Positions 6,812 through 7,140 of a stretch of 7,140 nt of DNA are shown here, one piece after another. Numbering within the stretch: position 1 is the first letter of the stretch; each line of letters begins with the position of its first letter. Both the position numbers and the translations under genes were made by a program. The notes under the pieces are model-generated. The model saw only the letters and a list, made by a program, of their open reading frames with translations, did no database searches and had not been told where the DNA came from. Origin of the DNA: Desulfobacteraceae bacterium (GTDB lineage: Bacteria; Desulfobacterota; DSM-4660; Desulfatiglandales; Desulfatiglandaceae); the NCBI GenBank assembly GCA_030632525.1, contig DAOVUP010000077.1, positions 1 to 7,140 on the forward strand. The letters are read 5' to 3'.

Positions 6812-7140
6812 TGTTCAGATTCGCCTACCCGGTCGTGCTCCTCCTTCTTCCTGTTGTGGCAGGATGGCTTTTCTTTGCCCTATGGAAGAAGCCGGCCGGC
6901 ATCACCTATTCCATGACCTCAAAGATGGCCGGCCTTGCCGGGGGTGGGAACCAGGTCCTGGCTAAGCTTCCCATGATCCTGAGAGGATGCACCCTTGTCC
7001 TTTTGGTCTTGGCAGCGGCCCGTCCCCAGTTCTACAACGTGTCTCGGGGTGTGCGATCACCTGGCGTGGATATCATCCTCTGCCTTGATACTTCAGGATC
7101 GATGCAGGCATTAGATTTCAAATTGGACAATGAACCTGTC
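6808..7140 (+). CDS. batA: BatA, von Willebrand factor A membrane protein (5' part)
   Basis: Partial: 111 codons are present and the frame stays open to the window end. Two hydrophobic segments (about 6-26 and 53-71) precede a von Willebrand A domain that begins with GVDIILCLDTSGSM (86-99), carrying the intact MIDAS motif DTSGS (94-98). The following QALDF resembles the ML-x-x-DF that typically follows the MIDAS in BatA/BatB proteins. This layout, two N-terminal membrane helices and then an exported or periplasmic-face A domain, is that of BatA (aerotolerance-type) proteins of about 320-340 residues, so roughly two thirds is missing. The start ATG overlaps the previous stop (ATGA), with AGGAGG at 6795-6800 seven bases ahead. 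batB and TPR or BatD genes are expected next. BatA versus BatB is decided by position as the first such gene and remains slightly uncertain. Confidence 0.88.
   Translation, partial: MMFRFAYPVVLLLLPVVAGWLFFALWKKPAGITYSMTSKMAGLAGGGNQVLAKLPMILRGCTLVLLVLAAARPQFYNVSRGVRSPGVDIILCLDTSGSMQALDFKLDNEPV

Noticed and set aside
6720..6965. 81-codon + strand ORF across the BatD-like/batA junction.
   Set aside because: It overlaps two conserved genes in a different frame, while the batA frame there has a strong SD, membrane helices and a MIDAS motif.

Overview
The window looks like a chromosomal segment of an anaerobic, Gram-negative bacterium, most likely a Desulfobacterota (former deltaproteobacterial) lineage. 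The clues are a class I hybrid cluster protein, an upstream palindrome resembling the HcpR operators described for Desulfovibrio, an ADP-forming acyl-CoA synthetase alpha subunit, and a Bat-type MoxR/von Willebrand gene cluster. The lineage is inferred; no rRNA or other taxonomic marker is present.

Layout. (1) 1-189: upstream region with a perfect 16-bp palindrome containing TTGAC-N4-GTCAA (69-84), a plausible -10 element (106-111) and a strong Shine-Dalgarno. (2) 190-1950 (+): hcp, with all iron-sulfur ligands visible and, unusually, a twin-arginine signal at its N-terminus. (3) 1989-2025: intrinsic terminator after hcp. The rest of the gap to 2279 has no gene I can support, but holds a long-range inverted repeat followed by a T run. 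(4) 2280-3737 (-): alpha-type subunit of an NDP-forming acyl-CoA synthetase, with no ATP-grasp beta subunit beside it. (5) 3738-3982: divergent intergenic region with one promoter candidate in each direction. (6) 3983 to the window end (+): four tightly packed genes: MoxR-type AAA+ ATPase, DUF58 protein, a short single-pass BatD-like protein, and the N-terminal 111 residues of BatA. The last two junctions are 4-base stop/start overlaps, and the MoxR and DUF58 genes are 1 base apart, so this is almost certainly one operon running past the window.

How the genes work together. hcp appears to be a single-gene, nitrosative-stress-responsive unit; its product may act outside the cytoplasm. The acyl-CoA synthetase subunit needs a beta partner encoded elsewhere. 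In the bat operon, the MoxR ATPase is expected to act as a chaperone-like partner for the two von Willebrand (MIDAS) proteins, with the BatD-like protein as a membrane-anchored component at the cell envelope.

The items most worth following up are the Tat-targeted Hcp together with its HcpR-like operator, and the short BatD-like protein with its cytoplasmic tail. I did not find strong evidence for a wholly undescribed system.
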